DNA of 64,000 nucleotides from SHZL01 sp963784425 (GCA_963784425.1 CAWARM010000007.1:62001-126000), one strand, 5' to 3'. Positions 1 to 8,021 are shown, numbered from the stretch's first letter. Numbers and translations are program-made. The notes: generated by a model from the sequence alone, not told the origin.

Positions 1-169
1 CGCGACCCTCGGGCAGGTCCATCAAGGCGATGTTTTCCGGGTCTACCTGCCGCCACTGCATTTCCGTGGCTGCAAAACCTGCACTGTTCCAGAACATGCC
101 CGTAGCGATCAGGCCCGCGACAATCATGCCCGGGCGCAGCACGGTCTTGCTCATTATTGTCTGGTTCAT
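1..169 (-). CDS. Secreted cyclophilin-like peptidylprolyl isomerase, N-terminal fragment
   Basis: Only about the first 56 residues are inside the window; the gene runs off the left edge. The start at 169 gives MNQTIMSKT (a second in-frame Met is at 154). A hydrophobic stretch follows, ending in AGFAAT, which looks like a Sec signal peptide with a cleavage site. The mature part opens WRQVDPENIALMDLPEGR. This resembles the start of secreted cyclophilins, where DPEN and an L-P-x-G-R turn precede the first beta strand. If so, the protein would catalyse prolyl isomerisation in the periplasm. The catalytic region is not visible, so the family call rests on this short segment only. Confidence 0.45.
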   Translation of the reverse strand, partial: MNQTIMSKTVLRPGMIVAGLIATGMFWNSAGFAATEMQWRQVDPENIALMDLPEGR

Positions 170-226
170 CCTTTCTGGCGCATCCTGGGAAGCTCCCGGT
201 TCTAGCCTGTTCTGGTGAATACGGGC

Positions 227-628
227 TCAGGGGATGCGGATCTTGTTGCCGCCCATGCCGCCCGGCCTGCCGCCGCCAAATCCACCGCCGCCGGCACCTG
301 GCACCACGATGGACGAGGCCTGCTGGCGCTGCATTTCCCGCAATTCCTCCATGGTCCGCTCGAAGGCAGCCTTGGCGCCGGCACCAAACCCGGCTATGGC
401 CGCGGCAAAGCTGTTGGCCTCAATTTCAAAAGACAGCGGCAAAGGACCCGCGTTGGTCATGACCTGGGTTGATCCAATGTACTGAGGCGTGCGCGTGGTG
501 TCCGGATCGCCATTGGAATTGACCGGGGTGAGCCGCCGTATGGTGCCAACCGTGTTATCGGTATAGGTTTCTTCACGATACATGTCGTGCGCGTTCATGC
601 TGATTTCGTTTTTTTCGGGAGTGCTCAT
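227..628 (-). CDS. Hypothetical protein with glycine-rich C-terminus
   Basis: The protein has 133 residues and no recognised family. The start at 628 has a good ribosome site (AGGA seven bases upstream), which supports translation. The N-terminal half is polar (DMYREETYTDNTVGTIRRL). The middle is alanine-rich and probably helical (about residues 70-105, ending ERTMEELREMQRQQ), followed by a glycine-rich run (GAGGGGFGGG) and a basic end. There is no signal peptide and no membrane segment, so it is probably cytoplasmic. It lies 57 bases upstream of the cyclophilin-like gene on the same strand and may be co-transcribed with it. Confidence 0.6.
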   Translation of the reverse strand: MSTPEKNEISMNAHDMYREETYTDNTVGTIRRLTPVNSNGDPDTTRTPQYIGSTQVMTNAGPLPLSFEIEANSFAAAIAGFGAGAKAAFERTMEELREMQRQQASSIVVPGAGGGGFGGGRPGGMGGNKIRIP

Positions 629-837
629 GGTGTTGTCCTGTCAGGATCGTTGCTTCTGGATGGTCTCATAATTGGGGGCTTCAATCCGTGGCCACAAGTC
701 CCGAAAACAGATGATGCGTGACAGGACACTGGGTCCAGGCGAAAGAATACATCCGTTTGATCCGGTCTATAATAATTCAAGGTATAGACGCCCGACTGTT
801 ACGGCTGAGGGTGGACGAGACGGAGCGAGATACGGAT

Positions 838-1594
838 ATGGCAAACATAAAGACAGAGGAAACCAACTACGAGGCAGGCGGCATCACCCTGCGGGGCTGC
901 ATTTGCTGGGATGAAGACTACAAGGACAAGCGCCTGGGGGACAAGCGCCCCGGTGTGCTGGTGGTGCATGAGTTTTGGGGTAACAACGAGTATCCGCGAA
1001 AACGCGCCAGGATGTTGGCGGAGTTGGGATATACCGCCATGTCGATTGACATGTATGGTGACGGCAAGACAGTCGACCACCCCCAGGAGGCACACCAATT
1101 AATGACCACGGCCCTGGCCGACCTTCCCGGCTGCCGTGAGCGGTTCAATGCGGCAATGACCCGGATCAAAGCCCACGCGACGGTGGATGCGGAGAATCTC
1201 GCCGCCATCGGCTACTGCTTCGGGGGTGGTGTCGTGCTGCACATGGCTCGCTACGGTGCGGATCTGAAAGCGGTCGCTTCCTTTCACGGCAGCCTGCCCC
1301 TGGCAGTTGCGCCCGAGGCAAGGGGCATCAAGGTCACTGCGCGGGTTGTCGCCTACAACGGTGAAGACGATTCATTTATCCCGCCCGAGGCGATCGCTGC
1401 ATTCAAACAGGAAATGGAGCAGGCCGGGGCGAGATTACCAGTTCATCAACTTTCCTGCGTGCCTGCATGGTTTCAGCAATCCGGCGGCCACGGCCCGGGG
1501 CGAGCAGTTCAAGCTGCCGCTGAAATACAATGCGCTGGCTGACCAAAGTTCCTGGTGCCATATGCAGTTATTGTTCGAATCGGCTTTCAAATAG
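838..1594 (+). pseudogene. Dienelactone hydrolase family protein, frameshifted near the 3' end
   Basis: The start ATG at 838 gives MANIKTEETNYEAGG. Family members are alpha/beta hydrolases with a Cys-Asp-His triad that open dienelactone rings or similar esters. The nucleophile motif GYCFGGG and the acid region GEDDSFIP are in the first frame. The expected C-terminus with the catalytic His (FPACLHGFSNP) is only readable one frame over, from about 1433 to 1594. The frame change lies at 1426-1432, within GGGGCGA. One extra base explains it. As written, the first frame runs on to 1542 with an unrelated tail and no catalytic His. It could be a real loss of function or a homopolymer sequencing indel; the perfect conservation of the downstream frame favours a recent or artefactual change. 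Confidence 0.85.
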
Positions 1595-1631
1595 CCGGGT
1601 TAACGCTTTTGCACACAACGGGAGTGCTTGA

Positions 1632-2054
1632 TTGAGTGATCCAAAGGTAGTGCCGCCGGCGCGAGGACGGGCCTTGGGCGTAGGCGGTGTGTTTTTCAAA
1701 TCACCGGATCCGAGGAAATTGGGAAAATGGTATGCCAAACACCTTGGCATAGCGGTGGAATCCTGGGGCTCCACCCAGGGCACCAGTTTCTCGCCCGCCC
1801 GGATGCCTGCGCAGGCGTTTACGGTGTGGAGTGTATTTGCTGCCAACACGGAGTATTTCGGAGACTCCGGGCAGGACCACATGATCAATCTCGTGGTTGA
1901 TGATCTGGATGCCGCTCTGGAAAACGTGGCCGCCGGAGGTGCGCAGGTGCTACCCGATCGTGAGGAGCAGGATTTCGGCCGGTTTGGTTGGTTTGTTGAC
2001 CCCGATGGAAACCGCGTGGAGCTGTGGCAGCCGCCGGACCCGGCAGAGGGGTAG
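1632..2054 (+). CDS. VOC (glyoxalase/bleomycin-resistance) family protein
   Basis: The protein has 140 residues and starts at TTG 1632, preceded by a GGAG ribosome site at 1621. It is a single VOC module. The N-terminal half begins GVFFKSPDPRKLGKWYAKHLG, written here as two strands and a helix typical of the fold. The second half ends FGWFVDPDGNRVELWQPP, the usual metal-site strand with Glu in VELWQ. Members bind a divalent metal and act as glyoxalases, dioxygenases or resistance proteins. The substrate cannot be told from sequence. The gene is followed after three bases by slyX, so the two are probably co-transcribed. Confidence 0.85.
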   Translation: MSDPKVVPPARGRALGVGGVFFKSPDPRKLGKWYAKHLGIAVESWGSTQGTSFSPARMPAQAFTVWSVFAANTEYFGDSGQDHMINLVVDDLDAALENVAAGGAQVLPDREEQDFGRFGWFVDPDGNRVELWQPPDPAEG

Positions 2055-2057
2055 CAG

Positions 2058-2279
2058 GTGTCGCCGCATTGGGAAAAACGCCTGGAAGAGCTGGAAAGCC
2101 GTCTGGCTTTCCAGGACGACACGATTGAAAACCTGAACGGGGTAGTGACCCGCCAGGACCGGGAAATCCGTGCATTGCAGCTGCAATTTGCCGAGCTGGC
2201 CGCGCGCTTCAAGGAGCTTGGCGATGCCTCACCTGCCAGTGGTGGCACGGGTGATTTTGAGGTCCCCCCGCATTACTGA
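2058..2279 (+). CDS. slyX: SlyX family protein
   Basis: The protein has 73 residues and starts at GTG 2058, three bases after the VOC stop codon. It is almost entirely a coiled coil (about residues 4-55, with heptads such as RLEELESRLAFQDDTIENL) followed by a short loop and the terminal VPPHY. That tail is diagnostic for SlyX. The cellular role of SlyX is not established; in enteric bacteria it lies near the slyD prolyl isomerase, whereas the slyD-like gene here is about 31 kb away. Confidence 0.9.
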   Translation: MSPHWEKRLEELESRLAFQDDTIENLNGVVTRQDREIRALQLQFAELAARFKELGDASPASGGTGDFEVPPHY

Positions 2280-2298
2280 ACCAGAGCTCATTGCTGGA

Positions 2299-3294
2299 CT
2301 AGAACGGCAACTCCAGTGCAGGCTCCTGCATGGCCGCAAGCTGCTCCCGTAAACCCAGTACCAGGGTCTCCCAGTAGCGCGGTTCCCCAAACCAGGGAAA
2401 CGCAATGGGAAAAGCCGGGTCATCCCAGCGCTGTGCCAGCCACGCGGCGTGGTGCAGCATGCGCAAGGTGCGCAAGGCTTCAATGAGCTGCAGTTCGCGC
2501 ACGTCAAAGCGCATGAACTGCCGGTAACCTTCGATAATGTCCCCCAGTTGCGCCTGCATTTCCGCCGTACTGCCGGAAAGAAGCATCCACAGGTCCTGGA
2601 TCGCCGGTCCGGTCTGGCTATCGTCCAGGTCAACAAAGAAGGGTCCATCGCGCCACAACAGGTTGCCTGGATGACAGTCGCCGTGGAGACGGATGGTGCG
2701 GAAAGCGCCGGCCCTGCTCCATGCGGCGCGAATGGATGTCATCAGGTCTGCGGCGAGGCTGGCAAATGCGGTCTCCAGGTGGGGTGGCAGCCACCGGCCC
2801 TCGACGATGGTGCGTATGGCCTGGTCGCCAAAACGTTCCGGGGTCAGGGCCGGACGGTGGCGGAACGGCTTGCTGGAACCCACCGCATGGATGCGCGCTA
2901 TGAATCGCCCCAGCCACAAGCGGGTGTCCCGGCTTTCAAGTTCCGGAGCATGGCCTCCCTGGCGGCGAAACAAGGCAAAGCGGAAACCCTCATGCCGGTG
3001 CAGAGTTTCTCCGTTAAATACCAGCGGAGCGATCAGGGGAATTTCTGCGGCAGCCAATTCCAGGGAGAAAGCGTGTTCCTCGAGGATTTGTTCATCCGAC
3101 CAGCGGCCTGGCCGGTAGAACTTGGCCACCACCGGATCGGCGTCCTCGATACCTACCTGGTACACACGATTTTCGTAGCTATTAAGTGCCAATAGGCGGC
3201 CGTCCGTAACGAGGCCAACCGAATCAATGGATTGCAGCACCGTGTCCGGATCCAGCCGGTAGTAAGGTGTGTGATCGGTTGCCGGGCTGTCCAT
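2299..3294 (-). CDS. srkA: SrkA/YihE stress-response serine/threonine kinase
   Basis: The protein has 331 residues, the usual length for SrkA. The family has an aminoglycoside-phosphotransferase-like fold and, in E. coli, phosphorylates proteins and counters MazF-linked death under stress. Visible kinase features are the N-lobe lysine in VVAKFYRPGRWS (about residues 55-66), the catalytic loop HGDCHPGN (204-211) and the metal-binding VDLDD (221-225). The ATG at 3294 gives MDSPATDHTPYYRL. The gene converges with slyX (20 bases between stops). It is cytoplasmic, with no membrane segment. Confidence 0.93.
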   Translation of the reverse strand: MDSPATDHTPYYRLDPDTVLQSIDSVGLVTDGRLLALNSYENRVYQVGIEDADPVVAKFYRPGRWSDEQILEEHAFSLELAAAEIPLIAPLVFNGETLHRHEGFRFALFRRQGGHAPELESRDTRLWLGRFIARIHAVGSSKPFRHRPALTPERFGDQAIRTIVEGRWLPPHLETAFASLAADLMTSIRAAWSRAGAFRTIRLHGDCHPGNLLWRDGPFFVDLDDSQTGPAIQDLWMLLSGSTAEMQAQLGDIIEGYRQFMRFDVRELQLIEALRTLRMLHHAAWLAQRWDDPAFPIAFPWFGEPRYWETLVLGLREQLAAMQEPALELPF

Positions 3295-3387
3295 GCGAGC
3301 ATGATAGCGGTTTGGCGCGGGTCAAGGCGTCTCTTTTAAATCATTATCCGGTAGAATAGGCAAGACCTTCAGGCAGGCCACACCCCC

Positions 3388-4197
3388 ATGAGCGACAGCA
3401 CTAAAAACCTCGCACTCTTCTGTGATTTCGAAAACATTGCGCTCGGCGTGCGGGATGCAAATTTCACCCGTTTTGAAATCGAAGGGGTATTGGAGCGATT
3501 ACTGGTCAAAGGCAATATCGTGGTGAAAAAAGCCTACTGCGACTGGGAGCGCTACAAAGACTTCAAGCGGGACATGCACGAAGCCTCGTTTGAATTGATC
3601 GAGATACCCCACGTGCGCCAATCGGGGAAAAATTCTGCCGATATCCGCATGGTCGTCGATGCCCTGGACCTGTGTTACACCAAGGCCCATGTGGATACCT
3701 TCGTGATAATTTCCGGGGACTCGGATTTCTCGCCGCTGGTATCCAAATTGCGCGAGAACAACAAGCAGGTGATTGGGGTCGGAGTAAAAAATTCTACTTC
3801 AGATTTACTCATCGCCAACTGTGACGAGTTCATTTTTTACGACGACCTGGTGCGCGCTTCAGAACTGCGTAAACCCAATAAGAAAAAGACTGCACGCAAA
3901 GAGATTGAAGAAAAGGGCTCGACCGGAATAACGGAAGCGCGGGAAGAGAAAGCATTTGAACTGGTGCTGGAGACCATAGTTGATCTGTTCAGTGAGCGCA
4001 GCGATGAAGACAAGCTGTGGGGCTCGATGGTCAAGCAGGCCCTGAAGCGGCGCAAGCCGGGGTTCAATGAAACCTACCACGGTTTCCGTTCGTTCGGAAA
4101 ACTGCTGGAGGAAATGGCCACGCGCGGTTTGCTGACCATGGACCACGACCCGAAGTCGGGCGGCTATATCATCACCGGCGTGAACCAGTTGGTTTGA
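3388..4197 (+). CDS. NYN-domain nuclease-like protein with OST-HTH/LOTUS C-terminus
   Basis: The protein has 269 residues. The N-terminal NYN (PIN-like) domain spans about residues 6-150, with the acidic residues expected at the metal site: D13 in LFCDFENI, D85 and D91 in SADIRMVVDALDL, and D111/D113 in ISGDSDFSPLV. A basic linker (KPNKKKTARKEIEEK) leads to a C-terminal module of about residues 195-265 that fits the OST-HTH/LOTUS RNA-binding fold. This arrangement is common in bacteria and predicts an RNA-cleaving or RNA-binding protein, but the substrate is unknown. Confidence 0.9.
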   Translation: MSDSTKNLALFCDFENIALGVRDANFTRFEIEGVLERLLVKGNIVVKKAYCDWERYKDFKRDMHEASFELIEIPHVRQSGKNSADIRMVVDALDLCYTKAHVDTFVIISGDSDFSPLVSKLRENNKQVIGVGVKNSTSDLLIANCDEFIFYDDLVRASELRKPNKKKTARKEIEEKGSTGITEAREEKAFELVLETIVDLFSERSDEDKLWGSMVKQALKRRKPGFNETYHGFRSFGKLLEEMATRGLLTMDHDPKSGGYIITGVNQLV

Positions 4198-4206
4198 AGC
4201 CAGGCG

Positions 4207-4238
4207 CCAAAAATAAAAACCCGGCTTGCGCCGGGTTC
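4207..4238 (-). terminator. Rho-independent terminator reading leftward
   Basis: On the minus strand the stem AACCCGGC / GCCGGGTT closes a four-base loop and is followed by a T-rich run (TTTTATTTTT). On the plus strand the right side lacks a T run, so the terminator serves a leftward transcript, not the NYN gene that ends at 4197. No protein gene of convincing quality lies upstream on that strand, which points to a non-coding RNA. Confidence 0.85.
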
Positions 4239-4624
4239 AAGTTTAGCAAGTGATGTCCAATTTCTGCGTGTAGCACAGCGGTCATCATTTCTCGGTCCTG
4301 GCCAACTTTCCCCCTAGGCTTCGGACCCTTTCTTGCCTGTTCCCCAAGCGTTCTGGTGTACAAGCTCTTTCCTGGCACTTCCCCGCTCTCATCCGGAGAA
4401 GGTGCGAACTGATCTTGAGTCAGCTTGCAGGTGGCGATGTTTCTTCAGTTCTGGACGATCATGTCTGCTGGAAAAACTTCCACGTGCAACTCGTCATCCA
4501 TGGCTATAACTCTAAGCAGCGCGTCCCTGTTCACTTATCTGGTTGGGAGGAGCCGGAACCTCGTTTGGGCAATGAGGGCAAGGTTCCGACTCTTCCCGCT
4601 AACCGCTACCAATCGGCTAGCTTG
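4212..4624 (-). ncRNA. Candidate leftward RNA of about 410 nt under a sigma-54-like promoter
   Basis: The stretch is bounded by a sigma-54-like promoter on the right (4635-4650) and a strong leftward terminator on the left. The inferred start is about 12 bases beyond the GC element. A short ATG frame inside it (4501 down to 4445) encodes 18 residues beginning MDDELHVEVFPADM but has no clear ribosome site. I do not recognise the RNA. Its length and sigma-54 control recall CrcZ of pseudomonads, but the repeated A-rich Hfq motifs of CrcZ are not evident. The function is unknown; transcription itself is inferred. Confidence 0.4.
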
Positions 4625-4634
4625 CCTATCTATA

Positions 4635-4650
4635 TGCAAGATTCGCGCCG
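4635..4650 (-). promoter_or_regulatory. Sigma-54-like promoter
   Basis: Read leftward the sequence is CGGCGCGAATCTTGCA. It carries GG and GC exactly ten bases apart and fits the TGGCAC-N5-TTGCA pattern in most positions. The elements would be -24 and -12 of a leftward transcript beginning near 4624. Two dyads lie about 120-150 bases upstream, where an enhancer-binding activator would sit. Confidence 0.5.
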
Positions 4651-4756
4651 ATTGCCCTGCCGGGACAAAAAACTGAACAAAGTGTTTAAAAACAAACAAA
4701 TAGGAAAATTCGAGCAAAAATGTCTTTAGCCAATTCTGCTCGGACTTTGTCGCGGA

Positions 4757-4784
4757 ACGTCTAAAACGTGACGCTAATTGTCAC
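4757..4784. promoter_or_regulatory. Overlapping dyads, possible enhancer sites
   Basis: On the minus strand GTGAC-N7-GTCAC (4768-4784) overlaps ACGT-N5-ACGT (4757-4769). They stand 110-150 bases upstream of the sigma-54-like promoter at 4635-4650, the usual distance for an activator of that polymerase. The identity of the binding protein is unknown, and no sigma-54 activator gene lies in the window. Confidence 0.3.
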
Positions 4785-4928
4785 CCGGAGGGTGTGGTCA
4801 GAGGTTACGGGAGGGGCAAGAGCCCTGGCCAACCAATTCAATCTGGAAAAGCTGGGCCGGTATCCAGTTAGGGGGTGAGTTGGCGCCGGTTTTCCGCCGA
4901 GGGGCGCAACCCGCGGCCGGTAGACTTA

Positions 4929-5121
4929 CCCGGGAGACGCCGTAAACCCAGCCCTGTTGGTCCGTTGCGGGGTCCGGGAGCGGTGAGTTCTTTCAGGACC
5001 GTCGCCAGCAGGGAGGCTGGCGAGGAGCTTACACGGATGTACTTGCAGCGTGTCCTGAAAGGACTCACCGCTCCCTGACCCCGGAAGGAACTTGCAAAAG
5101 ATATTAACGGCGTCTCCCGGG
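4929..5121. repeat. Nested inverted-repeat element
   Basis: Outer arms 4929-4943 and 5107-5121 are a perfect 15-bp inverted repeat (CCCGGGAGACGCCGT). Inner arms 4969-4999 and 5052-5082 match over 29 of 31 positions. The core between them has a further small hairpin (CGCCAG near 5003 and CTGGCG near 5019). The whole element can fold as one long cruciform or RNA stem. It lies between the possible ncRNA promoter region and the 3' end of ilvE and carries no credible gene. It looks like an interspersed palindromic element. Confidence 0.85.
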
Positions 5122-5172
5122 AAGTGATACCGGACCCAGCTTGCGCCCCCAAGTCGATTGACAGCAAGGCTA

Positions 5173-6090
5173 TTAAAGCGGCTCCAGCCAGCCCCACTTA
5201 TCCTTCGTCTTGCCGTTGAACAGCCCAAAGAAGGCGTCCTGGATTTTTCGTGTGACTGGGCCGCAACCACCTGCGCCTATGGTCATGTGGTCGATCTGGC
5301 GCACCGGGGTAACTTCGGCGGCAGTTCCGGTCATGAACACTTCGTCGGCTGCGTAGAGTTGTTCACGGGCAATGGTTTGCTCTACCACAGGCAGGCCCAG
5401 GTCGGTCGCCAGTGTCATCACGGTGTGGCGCGTGATACCGCTCAGTATCGAGGCCGAGGCTGGTGGGGTGATCACCCGGCCTTGAGCGACCATGAACATG
5501 TTTTCACCGGCGCCTTCACTGAGCAGGCCATCGGTACCCAGAGCAATACCTTCTTCGCATCCACGGTCCCTGGCTTCAAGGCCGATCAGCTGGCTGGACA
5601 GGTAATTTCCGCCGGCCTTCACACCTGCCGGAATGGTGTTCGGAGCCAGCCGTTGCCACGAGGTAAAACAGGCACGGATGCCGTTGCGCAGTCCTTCTTC
5701 ACCCAGGTATGCGCCCCACTGGGTGGCAATGATCACGACATCAACAATATCCATGTTCTTGGGCATCACGCCGAGGCCACAGTTACCGCGCATGACCAGT
5801 GGCCTTAAGTACGCACTGGTAAAGCCGTTGGCCCGGACGGTGTCCCGGCACGCCTGGTTTAACACTTCATCACTGTAGTTCAATGGAATGCGGTACACAT
5901 TGGCCGAATAGCGCAATCTCTTGAGGTGGTCCTTGAGGCGGAACACGATGGTGCCGTTGGGAGTCTCGTAGGCACGAATGCCCTCAAACACCGAGCTGCC
6001 GTAATGGAGTGCGTGGCTTAAAACATGAACCGTGCAATCAGCCTGATCGCGCAGCTTGCCGTTGAACCAGATGGAGCTTGTTTCGGTCAT
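5173..6090 (-). CDS. ilvE: Branched-chain amino acid aminotransferase
   Basis: The protein has 305 residues, the normal size for IlvE, a class IV PLP aminotransferase that makes valine, leucine and isoleucine from their keto acids. The PLP lysine is K158 in IPAGVKAGGNYLSS. Other family marks are HYGSSVFEGIRAY (about 29-41), YLRPLVMRG (94-102) and SEGAGENMF. The start ATG at 6090 gives MTETSSIWFNGK. It is a single-gene unit here; no other ilv gene is near. It is cytoplasmic. Confidence 0.96.
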   Translation of the reverse strand: MTETSSIWFNGKLRDQADCTVHVLSHALHYGSSVFEGIRAYETPNGTIVFRLKDHLKRLRYSANVYRIPLNYSDEVLNQACRDTVRANGFTSAYLRPLVMRGNCGLGVMPKNMDIVDVVIIATQWGAYLGEEGLRNGIRACFTSWQRLAPNTIPAGVKAGGNYLSSQLIGLEARDRGCEEGIALGTDGLLSEGAGENMFMVAQGRVITPPASASILSGITRHTVMTLATDLGLPVVEQTIAREQLYAADEVFMTGTAAEVTPVRQIDHMTIGAGGCGPVTRKIQDAFFGLFNGKTKDKWGWLEPL

Positions 6091-6249
6091 CGTGGAATTC
6101 GCCTGGAAATAAAAATGGAAGGCCCGCTTTCAGCGCGGGACCCAATCGTGCATTTTATCAGTGTCCGCTGTAGCGAGTCCATGCGGGGCGAAGAAAACGG
6201 ATGGGAACATGTACACTATTGGCCTGGATTCTTGCATAGGGCCGAGCTT

Positions 6250-6534
6250 GTGGACTGGAAATTATTAGCTACCGTGTTTGTCAGTATCTTTATTGCGGAA
6301 ATGGCGGACAAGACTCAACTTGTCACCATGCTGTTTGCCACGGATAAGGCTGTGAGCAAATGGGTGGTGTTCCTCGGTTCGGCCTCGGCGCTGGTGCTGG
6401 CCAGCGCCATTGGGGTAGCGGCCGGGGCTTTGCTCTCGCAGTTTATCAACATGAAAATCCTGTCCATCATCGCCGGCAGCGGGTTTATCCTGATCGGTGC
6501 CTGGACTCTGTATCACGGTTTGCAGGCGGCTTAG
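6250..6534 (+). CDS. TMEM165/GDT1 (UPF0016) family membrane protein, half-size form
   Basis: The start is GTG 6250 (MDWKLLATVFVSIF); the open frame extends further left but lacks family similarity there. It has 94 residues with three predicted membrane segments and one copy of the family motif, read as EMADKTQ (usual E-x-G-D-K/R-T/S, so Gly is replaced by Ala). Family members transport Mn2+ or Ca2+. Full-length members have two such halves; single-half forms are common in bacteria and presumably dimerise. It is followed after ten bases by a CDF cation exporter, which supports a role in metal homeostasis. Confidence 0.85.
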   Translation: MDWKLLATVFVSIFIAEMADKTQLVTMLFATDKAVSKWVVFLGSASALVLASAIGVAAGALLSQFINMKILSIIAGSGFILIGAWTLYHGLQAA

Positions 6535-6544
6535 CCGGAAGGGC

Positions 6545-7462
6545 ATGAATCGCAGCGCCGGACACGATCACCACCACGGCCCGCCGAATTACGATCGGGC
6601 ATTCGCGCTGGGGGTAATCCTGAATGCCACGTTCGTCATTATCGAGGCGGGAGCAGGCGTCCTGTCTGGCTCACTGGCCTTGCTCACCGATGCAGGACAT
6701 AACCTGAGTGACGTGCTTTCGCTACTGCTGGCCTGGGGTGCTGCTGCCCTGGCCCGCCGCCGCCCGTCGGCACGCCGGACCTATGGCTATTCGCGCGCTA
6801 CCATACTCGCATCCCTGTTCAGCTCCCTGCTGTTGATGGGAGCCGTGGGCGCGATTGGTTGGGAAGCCATTAACCGTTTGTTGGAACAACCCGTACCACC
6901 AAAAGGCATGACGATCATGATCGTGGCTGCCATCGGAGTTGTGGTCAATGGTGCAACTGCCTTGCTGTTTCTGTCCGGCAAAGACTTTGATTTGAACGTC
7001 CGCGGCGCATACCTGCACATGGCAGCTGACGCCGCCGTGTCCGTGGGTGTGGTGCTGTCCGGTCTGCTGATCTGGGTCTACGGCTTCTACTGGCTTGATC
7101 CGGTCATCAGCCTGGTGATCGCAACCGTTATTCTCCTGTCGACCTGGCGCCTGTTGCGCGACTCGCTGGACCTGGCAGTGGACGCCGTGCCGCGGGGCGT
7201 GGATCCCGCGGAAGTGCGCACCTACCTGTCCAGCCTGGCCGGCGTGCAACAACTGCACGACCTGCACATCTGGCCGATGAGCACTACCGACACCGCCCTG
7301 ACGGCCCACCTGGTGATGGACCCGATTCCAAACAATGACGAGTTCCTGCAGGAAGTGTCGCAGCAACTGGAACATCGCTTTGGCATTCATCATCCGACGA
7401 TTCAGATCGAGCGGCCGGGCAGTGATGCGATTTGCCACCAGGCCGTGCATTGCGCTGACTAG
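6545..7462 (+). CDS. CDF family cation efflux protein (CzcD/ZitB-like)
   Basis: The protein has 305 residues and starts at ATG 6545, with GGAAG just upstream. The N-terminus is His-rich (GHDHHHGP). Six membrane segments follow. The two HxxxD metal-site motifs are HNLSD in TM2 and HMAAD in TM5, a set usually linked to Zn2+ selectivity. The cytoplasmic C-terminal domain starts at about residue 212 and contains the conserved HDLHIWPMS. The predicted role is proton-driven export of Zn2+, Cd2+ or Co2+ from the cytoplasm. It is probably co-transcribed with the GDT1-like gene upstream. Confidence 0.95.
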   Translation: MNRSAGHDHHHGPPNYDRAFALGVILNATFVIIEAGAGVLSGSLALLTDAGHNLSDVLSLLLAWGAAALARRRPSARRTYGYSRATILASLFSSLLLMGAVGAIGWEAINRLLEQPVPPKGMTIMIVAAIGVVVNGATALLFLSGKDFDLNVRGAYLHMAADAAVSVGVVLSGLLIWVYGFYWLDPVISLVIATVILLSTWRLLRDSLDLAVDAVPRGVDPAEVRTYLSSLAGVQQLHDLHIWPMSTTDTALTAHLVMDPIPNNDEFLQEVSQQLEHRFGIHHPTIQIERPGSDAICHQAVHCAD

Positions 7463-7482
7463 CTGCGCTGTTTGAAGCGTGG

Positions 7483-8007
7483 CTATGGCTGGTTCAGGTA
7501 GCTGGCCAATCGTTCGATTTGCTGCTTGAGCACACCGTCCACGGCAGGTGCGATGGCGGTAAAACCACCTTCAACTGAGCCGCTGACCAGGTAGGTAAAG
7601 GTGATGGTGCTGCCGTTCTCAGCTGGATCAACTTTCCAGATCATGCGCCCCTGTGCCGCCATGCTCTGCAACGGACCCAGGGCGCCATCAAACCGTACCT
7701 CCTTGCCGGGGTTGAAATAGATGATGCGCAGGTGCTCGACTTCGCCCCTCGGCTTGAGGTGCTCACAGAAGCAGCCACCGATTGCCAGCTTGATATACAG
7801 GTTACCCGCATCGCCACTCCAGGTGTGCTCAGGACTCCACCACCGATCAATGCGCCCGGTCATGCCCTGCCATGCGTGCTTCACGCTGGCCGTGGTGGTC
7901 ACGGATTGCGTGACGGTAAACCCGGACGCACTGGAACCCGAAACTTCCGCCTGGCAAAGCAAAGGCGCAGATACGAGCAGGCCGGACCACAGGATTTGCT
8001 TGAGCAT
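7483..8007 (-). CDS. Secreted SRPBCC/START-like protein
   Basis: The protein has 174 residues. The first 20 (MLKQILWSGLLVSAPLLCQA) form a signal peptide ending at QA-EV. The remainder matches the SRPBCC helix-grip pattern: a strand of sensing residues, HAWQGMTGRIDRWWSPEHTW, then FNPGKEVRFDGALGPL and a long C-terminal helix ending YLNQP. Members bind hydrophobic ligands; a periplasmic location is predicted from the signal peptide. The ligand is unknown. It converges with the CDF gene. Confidence 0.8.
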   Translation of the reverse strand: MLKQILWSGLLVSAPLLCQAEVSGSSASGFTVTQSVTTTASVKHAWQGMTGRIDRWWSPEHTWSGDAGNLYIKLAIGGCFCEHLKPRGEVEHLRIIYFNPGKEVRFDGALGPLQSMAAQGRMIWKVDPAENGSTITFTYLVSGSVEGGFTAIAPAVDGVLKQQIERLASYLNQP

Positions 8008-8021
8008 GCTGATAATCTCCT

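Noticed and set aside
1568..2248. Leftward frame of 226 residues
   Set aside because: It is the antisense of the VOC and slyX genes, Ser/Arg/Pro-rich with no known domain.
4172..4378. Leftward frame of 68 residues (MPGKSLYTRTLG...)
   Set aside because: It reads straight through the strong terminator at 4207-4238 and into the NYN gene; composition is not protein-like.
4212..4624. CrcZ-type carbon-control RNA
   Set aside because: Length and sigma-54 promoter fit, but the repeated A-rich Hfq motifs and a cbrAB neighbour are missing.
4535..4717. Leftward frame of 60 residues
   Set aside because: It spans the proposed promoter and has no ribosome site or family resemblance.
5158..5808. Rightward frame of 216 residues opposite ilvE
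   Set aside because: It is the complement of a clear ilvE.
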